From Planctomycetota bacterium (lineage in GTDB: Bacteria; Planctomycetota; UBA1135; GCA-002686595), in contig JACKHT010000021.1 of the NCBI GenBank assembly GCA_020638855.1, forward strand, positions 1 through 36,123: 36,123 nt of DNA. Reading direction: 5' to 3'. Positions 23,947-32,807 of this stretch are shown here, one piece after another; within the stretch, counting starts at the first letter, position 1; each line of letters starts with the position of its first letter. The position numbers were made by a program, and so were the translations under genes. Below the pieces are notes generated by a model. The model worked only from the letters and a program-made list of their open reading frames with translations. It searched no databases and had not been told where the DNA came from.

Positions 23947-25362
23947 ATGGCTGGAATTGACTACTCCCAGAAGATCCCGAACAACGTGGATCTCAAGTCT
24001 GACAAGCGATTGCAACGCGCCCTTGAGCGCTGGCAGCCCGACTACATCGAGTGGTGGAAGGAAATGGGCCCCACCGACTTCAACGAGAAGGACGTGTACC
24101 TGCGCACCGCGGTCAGCGTCGAGAAGGACGGCTGGGCCAACTTCAGCTACGTGAGCATGCCCGAGTACCGCTGGGGCATCTTCCTGACCCCCCATGAGAA
24201 GGACCCGCTGATCCAATTCGGCGACCACATGGGCCAAGAGGCTTGGCAGCAGGTGCCCGGCGAGTACCGCAACTGGCTGCGCCGCCTGATCGTGACCCAA
24301 GGCGACACCGAGCCGGCATCCGTCGAGCAACAACGCCTTTTGGGGCACACCGCTCCCTCGCTGTACGACATGCGCAACCTGTTCCAGGTCAACGTCGAAG
24401 AGGGACGCCACCTGTGGGCCATGGTCTACCTGCTGCACCGCCACTTCGGTGCCGATGGCCGCGAAGAAGCGGACCAGATGCTCCAACGCCGCAGTGGCAA
24501 CCCCGACCACCCGCGCATCCTGTCGACGTTCAACGAGCCGATCGAAGAATGGCTGTCGTTCTTCTGCTTCACGATGTTCACCGACCGCGACGGCAAGTTC
24601 CAACTACTTTCGCTGGCGGAGTCAGGCTTCGACCCCCTGGCGCGTACCACGCGGTTCATGCTGACCGAAGAGGCGCACCACATGTTCGTGGGCCAAACCG
24701 GTTTGCAGCGCATCGTGCGTCGCACGTTGGAAGTCATGAAGGAATTCCCCGACGCGGATCCCGCCGAGAAGGGTGCCTTCCCGCTCGAATTGATCCAGCG
24801 CTACATCAACTTCTGGGCTTCGAGCTGCTACGACCTGTTTGGCGCGGAAGTCTCCAGCAACTCGGCCAACTTCTTCGCATCGGGGCTCAAGGGCCGCGCT
24901 TACGAAGACAAGTTCGAAGACCACACCGCCCTGAACCAGTTCAAGGCCGTCGAACGCTTCGTGGACGGCAAAGTGGTCACCGAGGACGTCCCGCTGCGCA
25001 ACGCCATGAACGAGGTGCTGCGCGAGGCTTACATCGCCGACAACCAAAAGGGTGTCGACTCCTGGAACAAGGAATGCGAAAAGGCCGGTGTCCCCTTCCG
25101 TTTCTACCTACCCCACCACCGCTTCAACCGTCAGGTGGGTGAGTTCGCAGGCCTACGCTTCCACGTCAAGACGGGCGAGCCCATGGGCGAAGCCGCCTAC
25201 CAAGCGATGTTGGAAGAGACCATGCCGACCGCGAAAGATCGCTCGCACGTCAAGAGCTTGATGGTCGGCGTACGCGAGCCGGGCAAGTTTGCTGGTTGGA
25301 TCGCCCCGCCGCTGCGCGGCATCAACGGGCAACCGGTCGAAATGGAATACGTGAAGCTCTAA
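23947..25362 (+). CDS. boxB: Benzoyl-CoA 2,3-epoxidase, oxygenase component BoxB
   Basis: BoxB is a soluble class-I di-iron protein. It adds one O2 atom to the ring of benzoyl-CoA, with electrons from the NADPH reductase BoxA, to make 2,3-epoxybenzoyl-CoA. The 471-residue length is normal. Likely iron ligands are all present with a constant offset of two from the Azoarcus enzyme as I recall it: E122 (GDTEPAS), E152 and H155 (EEGRH), D213 (FTDRDG), E242 and H245 (TEEAHH). PNNVDLKSDKRLQRALERWQP and the ending PPLRGINGQPVEMEYV are family-typical. AGGAG (23936-23940) lies six bases before the ATG, the strongest site in this operon. boxA is absent from the window, so electrons must come from a gene elsewhere. 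Confidence 0.98.
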   Translation: MAGIDYSQKIPNNVDLKSDKRLQRALERWQPDYIEWWKEMGPTDFNEKDVYLRTAVSVEKDGWANFSYVSMPEYRWGIFLTPHEKDPLIQFGDHMGQEAWQQVPGEYRNWLRRLIVTQGDTEPASVEQQRLLGHTAPSLYDMRNLFQVNVEEGRHLWAMVYLLHRHFGADGREEADQMLQRRSGNPDHPRILSTFNEPIEEWLSFFCFTMFTDRDGKFQLLSLAESGFDPLARTTRFMLTEEAHHMFVGQTGLQRIVRRTLEVMKEFPDADPAEKGAFPLELIQRYINFWASSCYDLFGAEVSSNSANFFASGLKGRAYEDKFEDHTALNQFKAVERFVDGKVVTEDVPLRNAMNEVLREAYIADNQKGVDSWNKECEKAGVPFRFYLPHHRFNRQVGEFAGLRFHVKTGEPMGEAAYQAMLEETMPTAKDRSHVKSLMVGVREPGKFAGWIAPPLRGINGQPVEMEYVKL

Positions 25363-25441
25363 GCAAAGATCGGGCGCTCCCCATTCCTGGCTGGCATTCC
25401 TGGTCGCCAGTTCGGGTTGGGGTGACTCCGGATCCCAAGGC

Positions 25442-25470
25442 TGCCCTCCCGGGTCCTTCCCGGGGGGGCA
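25442..25470 (+). terminator. Hairpin terminator after boxCB
   Basis: TGCCCTCCCGGG (25442-25453) pairs with CCCGGGGGGGCA (25459-25470), with one G-U pair, around the loop TCCTT. ATCTCAGTTTAATT follows, a weak T-rich tail. It lies 80 bases after the boxB stop and probably ends the boxCB transcript. Confidence 0.65.
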
Positions 25471-25584
25471 ATCTCAGTTTAATTCACCAACGATCCGCGC
25501 CTGCCTGACAAAGGTGTATGGAATCGAGAGCTCTGGTACCTTCCGGCTGCTTTCCCTCCTCGAAACTCTCCCGCGCTTTCCGTG

Positions 25585-25606
25585 CCCCTACAACGCCCCT
25601 ACAACG
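25585..25606. repeat. Tandem direct repeat, 11 bp x 2 (CCCCTACAACG)
   Basis: Two exact copies, 25585-25595 and 25596-25606, lie 37 bases before the start of the first large exported paralog. Adjacent exact copies with helical-turn spacing are compatible with a regulator site, but there is no other support. Confidence 0.35.
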
Positions 25607-25642
25607 GGGGTCGGCTCTCTCACCCGCGCGTTCGAGGCCACC

Positions 25643-28084
25643 ATGCACAAATCCATCTTTGCCACGGCAGTGAGCCGAGGTCTTGGACAACTGGGCCTGA
25701 CCGTCGGGGTCAGTCTGGGACTTTCCGGACTCGCGCTTGCTCAGGCCCAAGTAGCTGTCCTCACCCATCCGGCTCCGGCCAGCCTGGAGTACGTTCTGCA
25801 CGCGACCATGCCCATCCCTGCTGGGGTATGGGACGGAAACCGTTCGCTCTCGACGTTGGCCATCCAAAACCCCGATGGTTCGCTGGCCACCACCCAGATG
25901 GAGGTCGTCACCCGCTCAGCGACCGGAGTGCCCGAAGTGGTCGAACTGATCGCCAAGGTAAACCGCCCCAGCGAGGAATCCGTTGGCGATCGACTTGAGT
26001 ACTCGGTCGTCACCTGGACCCATGGACAAACCCCGCACGTGCTCGACGACGACGTGGAAAGTTTGGTGGATACGCCCGGAGCCTTGCTGTTGAGCACCGT
26101 GGACGTGTTCGGCAACGCCTACCAGGCGGACCTCTTGCGGGGTCGCCACACCCAAAACGAACGGCTGCTCAAGGAAGGCTCCTGGCTGCGGCAAACCGCC
26201 TGCCACGAAGTGCTGGCCCCCACCGCGAGCGCGGATCCGGTCACGGCCCTGCCCCACATGATGGGCGTGCACACCTACCTGACCACCTGGACCAACGCGC
26301 CCTACATCGCGCTGGACTTGGTGGTGCACAACGGAATGGATGGGTTGGACCCCGAAACTTCGTTGGATGATCTGCTCGATCATCTGTACTTCCAGCGTCT
26401 GTCGTTGGAACTACCGGTGGGTTGGAAGGTTTTGACGATGTTCGACAATCCACTCGAGTCGCCCCAGACTCAGGCTCTCGGGTCGAACATCAGCAGCCTC
26501 GACCTGATTTCTCCGCTGCCCTTGGGGCGTATGCACATCCTGCCGCGTCAGGCACGCTTCATGCGCCGCATGATGATCGTCAAGGACAACCCCACCGCGA
26601 TCGCGCAGGCCCGCGAAGTGTTGAACCGCCGCGACCTGGCGACCCTTGCCCGGCCCCGGGTCCAAACCGACTTGCGGCTGTGGACCTGGTGGAATCCGCG
26701 CACGGCCTTCTACTTCCCCCAGAAGTTCCCCCTGCCCGCCTTGACGGACTTTGACTTGCCCCTGATCAGCGCTCGACTCGACCAGCGCTTCAACGAGGTG
26801 AGTCGGCAGATCGCGGCAGGCCAGGGCGGCACCTATCCGTTCACTTCGCCGGCCTTTGGCTGGTGCCATCCTTGGGGTGAGCCCTATGGGGGCGCCCCCG
26901 GGGGCGACGAGATCCATTTTGTCGATGGTCTCCGCACCCTGGCTACCGAGAACCTGAATGGGTACCGCTTGGCGGAGTTTGCGGCCAAGTCCTACATGGA
27001 CCGCCAACCCATCGCTTTCTACAACGCCGATGGAGGGCCGCTGCGCCTACGCGACTTGATGAAGGTGGACTCGCAGGGTCGCTTCTACGCCGACTGCCAT
27101 TTCCAATTGGTGCCGTCGGGAGTGCACGAATTCCCGCGCTTCGACCGCACCGACAAACGCCATGCGCAGATGGTGTTGGCGCTCAACCTCCAGCCAGAGT
27201 ACCAGGATGCCCTGCTAAACTGGAACCCGATCGACATCCAACACCTGATCCGCTACACCCGCAACTTCAAAACTTTGGCTTGGCTGGGCAATGACTCGAT
27301 TGCCAAGGACGAATTGCGCTTGGTGGCGGAAACCTATCGGCTCAGCTACCACGAGTTGTACTCTTCCCCGGATGGCTACGTTCAGGGTAGTGGGCTCTTG
27401 GACAAGGTCTTGTTCGTCCAAACCTATCCGGGCAAAGGAGTCGGAGTGGGACGCGGCGAAGCTTGGGGCATGGATGCGGCTTGCGCGGCCTATGCTTTTT
27501 CAGGCCCCGAGTTCCGGACGCGTTTCCGCCCGTGGTTTGAGATCTTTTCGCGCGTGCTCGAAATCGGCCAATCCGATTGCACGGGGAACGTCCAGGCCTT
27601 CGTGATCTGGAATTTCTTCGACGGGCGCTACCGGATTCGCCAGTCGTTTGAAGTGGCCATGCTCGAGCAATCCATGCAGAGCATTGCCGAGACCGTGTTC
27701 AAGGGGGTCAACGACCTGCGCTACAACAGCTTGCGCCAGGTCCAAACCCTCTCCACCTACTCCAGCATGGAGGCTCCCTTTTGGGATCCGGTCCAACTGG
27801 GTCCCTGGTTCACGACGGCGACCGGAAGCAACGACCCCAACTTGATCCCCGATATGTGCCTCAACGTCCCGGCCGATGCACGCCTGGACCACGTGGACTT
27901 CACGGACTACTGGAACGCCATCGCGTACAGCTATGTGCACACCCGGGATACCTTCCTGCGCGACCGGATCTCGATCATGCTGACCGAGGCCCAACAGGTC
28001 TTGGGCACCGACCAGCTGAACTACGAGCTGCGTTTGGAGGCTCGGGCGGCCATGCTGACCCTGATGGAGACGCCCCTGCCCTAG
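25643..28084 (+). CDS. Large exported protein, paralog 1 (unknown; lyase-like layout)
   Basis: This 813-residue protein has a Sec signal peptide (core LGLTVGVSLGLSGLALA, cleavage near 33). Residues about 36-150 are a beta domain that opens like the substrate-side domain of exo-acting polysaccharide lyases (PcRGLX-type): a strand pair ending IPAGVW, then NPDGSLATTQMEVVTR. A second beta part contains LPHMMGVHTYLT and VVHNGMDGLDPE. The C-terminal half is helical and toroid-like, with FGWCHPWGEPYGGAPGGDEI, RQPIAFYNADG, QHLIRYTRNFKTLAWLGND and GRGEAWGMDAACAAYAF near 603. All these blocks recur in the next gene. I do not recognise a named family, and the lyase resemblance is inferred from domain order only. 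ATG 25643 was chosen because it starts the signal peptide. It begins 281 bases after boxB and past a terminator, so it is a separate unit. Confidence 0.78.
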   Translation: MHKSIFATAVSRGLGQLGLTVGVSLGLSGLALAQAQVAVLTHPAPASLEYVLHATMPIPAGVWDGNRSLSTLAIQNPDGSLATTQMEVVTRSATGVPEVVELIAKVNRPSEESVGDRLEYSVVTWTHGQTPHVLDDDVESLVDTPGALLLSTVDVFGNAYQADLLRGRHTQNERLLKEGSWLRQTACHEVLAPTASADPVTALPHMMGVHTYLTTWTNAPYIALDLVVHNGMDGLDPETSLDDLLDHLYFQRLSLELPVGWKVLTMFDNPLESPQTQALGSNISSLDLISPLPLGRMHILPRQARFMRRMMIVKDNPTAIAQAREVLNRRDLATLARPRVQTDLRLWTWWNPRTAFYFPQKFPLPALTDFDLPLISARLDQRFNEVSRQIAAGQGGTYPFTSPAFGWCHPWGEPYGGAPGGDEIHFVDGLRTLATENLNGYRLAEFAAKSYMDRQPIAFYNADGGPLRLRDLMKVDSQGRFYADCHFQLVPSGVHEFPRFDRTDKRHAQMVLALNLQPEYQDALLNWNPIDIQHLIRYTRNFKTLAWLGNDSIAKDELRLVAETYRLSYHELYSSPDGYVQGSGLLDKVLFVQTYPGKGVGVGRGEAWGMDAACAAYAFSGPEFRTRFRPWFEIFSRVLEIGQSDCTGNVQAFVIWNFFDGRYRIRQSFEVAMLEQSMQSIAETVFKGVNDLRYNSLRQVQTLSTYSSMEAPFWDPVQLGPWFTTATGSNDPNLIPDMCLNVPADARLDHVDFTDYWNAIAYSYVHTRDTFLRDRISIMLTEAQQVLGTDQLNYELRLEARAAMLTLMETPLP

Positions 28085-28110
28085 GGCTCCCACGCTCCCA
28101 TGCGGCCCGA

Positions 28111-28140
28111 CCCGGCCTCCCCGCCCGCGGGGGGGCCGGG
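28111..28140 (+). terminator. GC-rich hairpin terminator between the two paralogs
   Basis: CCCGGCC (28111-28117) pairs with GGCCGGG (28134-28140). Flanking C and G runs can extend the stem with a one-base bulge. TTTCTC follows at once. It starts 27 bases after the stop of paralog 1, so the paralogs are probably not one simple transcript, unless read-through occurs. Confidence 0.6.
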
Positions 28141-28305
28141 TTTCTCATTGGGCCCAGCGTCTCGCGCCAATCCACCCAAGGGAGGCCGTCTCGGAACGAA
28201 CGGGGCTTTTGCAATTTCCTTCCAGTTTGCAGCTTCCTTGCTCCGAAGGGTGGCTCAGGTCCGTCGAACCCAGGGAAGGGGTTTGTGGACCGGGAGACTC
28301 GCCCT

Positions 28306-30858
28306 ATGAGAAGCCAAATCACTCGCTTCAGCCTGCGTTCGCCGGATATCCAGCCCCCTCGCACCGCATTCGAGGGGGGGATCCAGCGCCTGGGTTCCGC
28401 CTTGTGGCTAGCCATGGCCGCCATGCTGGGCGCCTGTTCCGACTCGGGGGACTTGTCCCAAGGACAGGGGGGGGGCGCGCCCTTCTCGCCCACCGCAGAT
28501 GGCGTGATTTCGGACTCTGAAGTCATCGCCACGCTGGTCATGGATGCGCCCGCTGCAGAAGACTTCATCCTGAGCGCGACGCTGCCCGTGCCCCCCGGAA
28601 CGCTGACCGAGGGGGCCATGACCGTGCCGCTCAGCATCGCGGGCGAAGGCAACATCGCCACGCCCACCCAAGTGGAAATCGTCAGCCGCTACCCCGATCC
28701 GAGCGATGGGGCCGATGTGGTGCACATCCTGGCGCACGTCCGCCGCCCCGAGCCGAGCCAACCGGGAGATCGCATCGAATTCCAGGTGGGCCGCAACCCG
28801 CACCCACGGTATGACTTGGAGCTAGAGGACAGCGTGCAGAACCTGCTCGCCACGCCTGGTGCGGTCAAACTCTTCGCCGAAGACGCCGTGGGCAACACCT
28901 ACGTGGCCGACGTCCTCTCCAAGTACCGCGCCGAGCAAGCCGACATCCAACTCGATGGGGTTTGCGCCAAGCGCATCCGCACCCATGAGGTGATGCTGCC
29001 CATCGAAGCCGTTTCGGGGCCGCTGGGCACCCTGCCGCACTTGATGGGCGTGCACAGCTTCTTGACCGCCTACCGGGGTCAGGACTATGCCACCCTCGAC
29101 ATCCACGTGCACAACGGCATGGACGGGCGCGATCCTTCGGACAGCACCGACGACCTGCTCGATGATCTGTACTTCAAGGATCTGACCTTGCGCCTACCGG
29201 CCGGCTGGAAGGTCGCCTTCTCGATGGATGCGCCCGGACAGGGCTTGGTGCATGAGGAAGGCGGCTACACCCAAACCGAATTGGTGGCCCCCTTGGCGGG
29301 AGGCCGCATGCACCTCATGCCGCGCATGTCGCATTTTGTGCGTCGCTTGGTGCTGTGCCGAGACGGCTTTGAAGACCGCGCTCGGGAGGCCGTCCGCTCG
29401 CAATACGTGGCCTACTGCCAACCCGGTTCGAACACGAATGGTACGCCGCTTTGGTCCTGGTGGAACCAGGACACGGCCCGCTACCTGACCCAAAACCATG
29501 CGCTTCCGACGCTAGACTACATCGGTTTGGGCAACGTCGAGGGGCGCTTGCAAGGCGATTTGAACCGCTTCGAAACCCAGGTGGCGGCCGGAGCTTCGGG
29601 CGCGTACCCCTACATCTTCCCCCGCCTTGGCTGGGCGCACCCGTGGAGTGTCCAGTACGGTGGCATGGCCGGGGGCGACGAGATCAACACCTTCTCGGGG
29701 GTTGAGGTGGCTTGGTCCGGTTCGCGCGAAGGCCTGCGCATGTGCCAGTTGCGCATGTCGGGCAACGTCGACCGCCAACCCCAGGTTTTCTACGACAAGA
29801 ACGGTCGGTTCACCCAATACCAGAACCTGGTGGCCCACCCGGTCGACCGCCAACCGTACATCCCGCTCTGGTTCTACGGAACGCCGACTCCAGGCGATAC
29901 GTTCTTCAACTACGACGCCGCGCCCAGCTTCCAGAAGGAATACGTGATCGCGCACAACCTGGTGCCCGACTACGAAGCCGACCTCAGGGGCTTCCAGCCC
30001 AGCGACTACCAGCACTTCATCCGCTACACGCAGGACATGAAGGCCCTCGCATGGTTGACCAACGACGCGTTGTCCAAGGAATTGCTCGAGGGAGCGGCCG
30101 AGAACTTCCGGCTCTCGTTCCACGAGTACCCCAACACCAACTACAACGATGCCCAACCCACCGGCCTGCTCAACTGCATGCGAGTGGTGGAGAATCACCC
30201 GGGCATGGGCGTCCCGATTGGCCGCGGGGAAGCCTGGGGCATCGATGCAGCCATCGCGACCTACGCCTTCGGCAACGACGAATTGCGGGCTCGCTATCGC
30301 CCCTGGTTCGACAAGATCAGCGATTCGCTGCAATACGGTCAATCGACTTGCACCGGCAACCTGATGTCGTACCACGTTTGGAACCACTTCAACGGGTTGT
30401 ATCGCGTGCGCCAGGCCATGGAGAACGCCTTCCTGGAAAACATGATCCGGGGCATGGTCACCACGGTCTATCGCGGGGTGGACGACTCCCGCGCCGACGT
30501 CTTGGACGAAGTGCTGGTGGGTTCGGTGCGCGCCTCGATGAGCGGCCGGTTCTTCAGCGAGACCGAAGGGGCGCCCTTCTTCAACAACGCGGTCGGGCCA
30601 GCGGACATTGAATTGGGCAACTTCTGCGAGAATGCGCCCGAGGGCACCACTTCGCCCTACCTCAACCGCACCGAGTACTACTCCTCTCTGGCCTATGCCT
30701 ACGAACTGACCGGCGATTCGTTCTTCCTCTTCCGCGCCTCGCAGATGCTGGGCGGAGGGGACGTGCTGGCGCGCCTGGTGGAAGGCCAGGGACACAACCT
30801 GATCAACACCGCAGCGCTGGTCGAACTCGCCCAGCGTATGCAGACTTCGCAGCCGTAG
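28306..30858 (+). CDS. Large lipoprotein, paralog 2 of the preceding gene
   Basis: This 850-residue protein is a clear relative of paralog 1, aligned over nearly its full length. It has a lipoprotein signal instead of a cleavable Sec peptide: hydrophobic ALWLAMAAMLGAC with Cys44, after an unusually long 30-residue N-region. A Gly/Ser-rich stretch follows (SDSGDLSQGQGGG), a common tether. Shared blocks are LPHLMGVHSFLT, HVHNGMDGRDPSDSTDDLLDDLYF, GRMHLMPRMSHF, WSWWNQDTARY, LGWAHPWSVQYGGMAGGDEI, QHFIRYTQDMKALAWLTND, and GRGEAWGIDAAIATYAF at 639. GGGAGA (28291-28296) lies nine bases before the ATG. The pair may be one surface-anchored and one released version of the same activity. Function is unknown; a polysaccharide-active role is possible. 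Confidence 0.78.
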   Translation: MRSQITRFSLRSPDIQPPRTAFEGGIQRLGSALWLAMAAMLGACSDSGDLSQGQGGGAPFSPTADGVISDSEVIATLVMDAPAAEDFILSATLPVPPGTLTEGAMTVPLSIAGEGNIATPTQVEIVSRYPDPSDGADVVHILAHVRRPEPSQPGDRIEFQVGRNPHPRYDLELEDSVQNLLATPGAVKLFAEDAVGNTYVADVLSKYRAEQADIQLDGVCAKRIRTHEVMLPIEAVSGPLGTLPHLMGVHSFLTAYRGQDYATLDIHVHNGMDGRDPSDSTDDLLDDLYFKDLTLRLPAGWKVAFSMDAPGQGLVHEEGGYTQTELVAPLAGGRMHLMPRMSHFVRRLVLCRDGFEDRAREAVRSQYVAYCQPGSNTNGTPLWSWWNQDTARYLTQNHALPTLDYIGLGNVEGRLQGDLNRFETQVAAGASGAYPYIFPRLGWAHPWSVQYGGMAGGDEINTFSGVEVAWSGSREGLRMCQLRMSGNVDRQPQVFYDKNGRFTQYQNLVAHPVDRQPYIPLWFYGTPTPGDTFFNYDAAPSFQKEYVIAHNLVPDYEADLRGFQPSDYQHFIRYTQDMKALAWLTNDALSKELLEGAAENFRLSFHEYPNTNYNDAQPTGLLNCMRVVENHPGMGVPIGRGEAWGIDAAIATYAFGNDELRARYRPWFDKISDSLQYGQSTCTGNLMSYHVWNHFNGLYRVRQAMENAFLENMIRGMVTTVYRGVDDSRADVLDEVLVGSVRASMSGRFFSETEGAPFFNNAVGPADIELGNFCENAPEGTTSPYLNRTEYYSSLAYAYELTGDSFFLFRASQMLGGGDVLARLVEGQGHNLINTAALVELAQRMQTSQP

Positions 30859-30897
30859 GGCTTTGGCCCAAGCGCCGCCTGCGAGAGCACCCATGAC

Positions 30898-30930
30898 GAG
30901 GGGGCGCTGCCCAAAAGGCAGCGCCCCCTC
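30898..30930. terminator. Perfect 14-bp hairpin, bidirectional terminator
   Basis: GAGGGGGCGCTGCC (30898-30911) and GGCAGCGCCCCCTC (30917-30930) are exact complements around the loop CAAAA. It lies between two convergent genes (ends at 30858 and 30972) and has TGTGTTGCTT on the plus side. No long T-run is present, but the stability and position argue that it stops transcription from both sides. Confidence 0.8.
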
Positions 30931-30971
30931 TGTGTTGCTTCCACCGGATGCACACCCAGTGGGGATCAGGA

Positions 30972-32510
30972 TCAACCGAACTCGATGCCCTGCGCGAGCG
31001 GCAGGTCGTCGGACCAATTGACCGTGTTGGTTTGGCGCCGCATGTACGCCTTCCAGGCATCCGAACCCGACTCGCGTCCCCCACCGGTGTCCTTCTCGCC
31101 GCCGAAGGCACCACCGATCTCGGCGCCGGAAGTGCCAATGTTGACGTTCGCGATGCCGCAGTCCGAACCCGTGGCCGAAAGGAAACGCTCGGCCTTCTTG
31201 ACGTCCGCCGTGAAAATTGCCGAAGACAGCCCCTGGGGCACGCCGTTGTGCTTGGCGATCGCGTCATCGAGATCCTTGAAGGGGATCACGTACAGGATCG
31301 GCGCAAAGGTCTCGTCCTGCACGGTCTGGTGATGGTTTTCGGCGCGCACGATGGCGGGCACCACGAAGTGGCCACGCGCTAGGGCCCCATCCAGATTGGC
31401 ACGCCCGCCACCGCAGAGGAGCTTGCCACCTTCCTTGAGCACGGCGGCCAGCGAGGCCTCCATGGTCTGGACCGCGTGCTCGTCGATCAGCGGACCGCAC
31501 AGAGTCTTGGCGTCGTTGGGATCTCCGATGCGGATGCCCGAGTAGGCCTTGATCAGCCGCGCTTCGACCTCAGCCAGGACCGATTCGTGCACCAACAACC
31601 GGCGGGTCGAGGTGCAGCGCTGGCCGGCGGTACCGACCGAGCCAAAGACCGTGGCGGGCAGGACCAAGTCCAGATCGGCATCGTCCATGACGATCAGCCC
31701 GTTGTTGCCCCCGCATTCGAAGATGCCGCGGCCGAAACGCGCCCCCACCTTGCCAGCCACCAACTTGCCCACGCGGGTCGAGCCGGTGAACGAGATCAAC
31801 GGCAAGCGCGTGTCCTCCACCATCGGGATGGCCACGTCTTCGTTGCCGCCAATGACCAGCCCCGCCAGCGCGCCGAAGCCATGGGACTCGAGTACCGGCC
31901 GCACCACATTGGTGATGGCGATGGCGCACAGGGGCGTCTTGGGGCTGGGCTTCCAAACGCAGGCATCGCCACAGGTCCAGGCCAACATCGAGTTCCAGGC
32001 CCAAACGGCCATCGGGAAGTTGAAGGCCGACAGGACTCCGACCACCCCCAGGGGGTGCCATTGTTCTTTCATCGAGTGCCCCGGACGCTCGCTGGGCATG
32101 GTCAGCCCGTAGAGCTGGCGCGAGAGGCCGACGGCAAAGTCCGCAATGTCGATGCACTCCTGAACCTCGCCCCAACCCTCTTGGGCGATCTTGCCCATCT
32201 CGAGCGCGATCAGGCGGCCCAGGGCCGTCTTGTGCTCGCGGATGGCGTTCCCCATCTGGCGTACGATCTCCCCGCGCTGGGGACCGGGGACGCTGCGCCA
32301 ACGACCAAAGGCCTCCTGGGCGGCCACCACCACTTGGTCGTAGTCGGCCTTGGTGGCCATGCGCACGCGGCCGATGAGCTCGCCGGTGGCCGGGGAGTGG
32401 GATTCGAGCCAATCTCCATGGCATTCGATCCAGGTGCCTGCGTAGGCGCCCGATTGGTCGCCGTCGATTCCGAGTCCTTCAAACCAGTCGTGCTGGAGCT
32501 GCGTTGCCAT
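30972..32510 (-). CDS. ALDH7-family aldehyde dehydrogenase (alpha-aminoadipic semialdehyde dehydrogenase-like)
   Basis: This 512-residue NAD(P)-dependent enzyme oxidises an aldehyde to an acid in the cytosol. ALDH7 members (human antiquitin, bacterial AmaB) use the semialdehyde in equilibrium with piperideine-6-carboxylate, in lysine catabolism. The family stretch RQLYGLTMPSERPGHSMKEQ precedes FNFPMAVWAWN (N164), VWKPSPKTPL (K187), FTGSTRVGKL, the general base E265 in FECGGNN, and nucleophile C299 in GTAGQRCTSTRRL. It ends with GGAFGGEKDTGGGRESGSDAWKAYMRRQTNTVNW, also ALDH7-typical. AGGAAA lies four bases before ATG 32510. No other lysine genes are near. Whether it could act on the semialdehyde made by BoxC is only a guess; BoxD belongs to another ALDH branch. 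Confidence 0.93.
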   Translation of the reverse strand: MATQLQHDWFEGLGIDGDQSGAYAGTWIECHGDWLESHSPATGELIGRVRMATKADYDQVVVAAQEAFGRWRSVPGPQRGEIVRQMGNAIREHKTALGRLIALEMGKIAQEGWGEVQECIDIADFAVGLSRQLYGLTMPSERPGHSMKEQWHPLGVVGVLSAFNFPMAVWAWNSMLAWTCGDACVWKPSPKTPLCAIAITNVVRPVLESHGFGALAGLVIGGNEDVAIPMVEDTRLPLISFTGSTRVGKLVAGKVGARFGRGIFECGGNNGLIVMDDADLDLVLPATVFGSVGTAGQRCTSTRRLLVHESVLAEVEARLIKAYSGIRIGDPNDAKTLCGPLIDEHAVQTMEASLAAVLKEGGKLLCGGGRANLDGALARGHFVVPAIVRAENHHQTVQDETFAPILYVIPFKDLDDAIAKHNGVPQGLSSAIFTADVKKAERFLSATGSDCGIANVNIGTSGAEIGGAFGGEKDTGGGRESGSDAWKAYMRRQTNTVNWSDDLPLAQGIEFG

Positions 32511-32807
32511 GGGATTTCCTTGTGCGTGCCTTCGATCGTGCCGCTCCGGATCGCATTCCGGGGGCTTTGGGCCGACCATCATAAGCCCTGGGCGGGCAGT
32601 ATGGCGGGTGGAAGCCCTGCTTTGTCGTCCGCAGGACCCAGGGAAGGGCCAAACCCGCGGCCTAGCCACGCCGGACCCTCCCAACCGGGCGCGACATGCG
32701 CTATCCTGGTCGCCCGCAATGGGCCCGCACGGGGCCCCCATACCCAGGAGCCCGCCCACTTCGGGACCGCTCCCAGGCCCGCCCCGTCCCGCCACGCAAC
32801 CACCCCC
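32511..32807. other. Divergent intergenic region between ALDH7 gene and ettA
   Basis: These 297 bases must contain both promoters. CTATCCTGG near 32700 resembles the TATCCT -10 candidate before the secreted HEAT/TPR-like gene. CATCATAAG near 32578 is the other AT-richer spot. I see no small gene, hairpin or clear operator. Confidence 0.3.
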
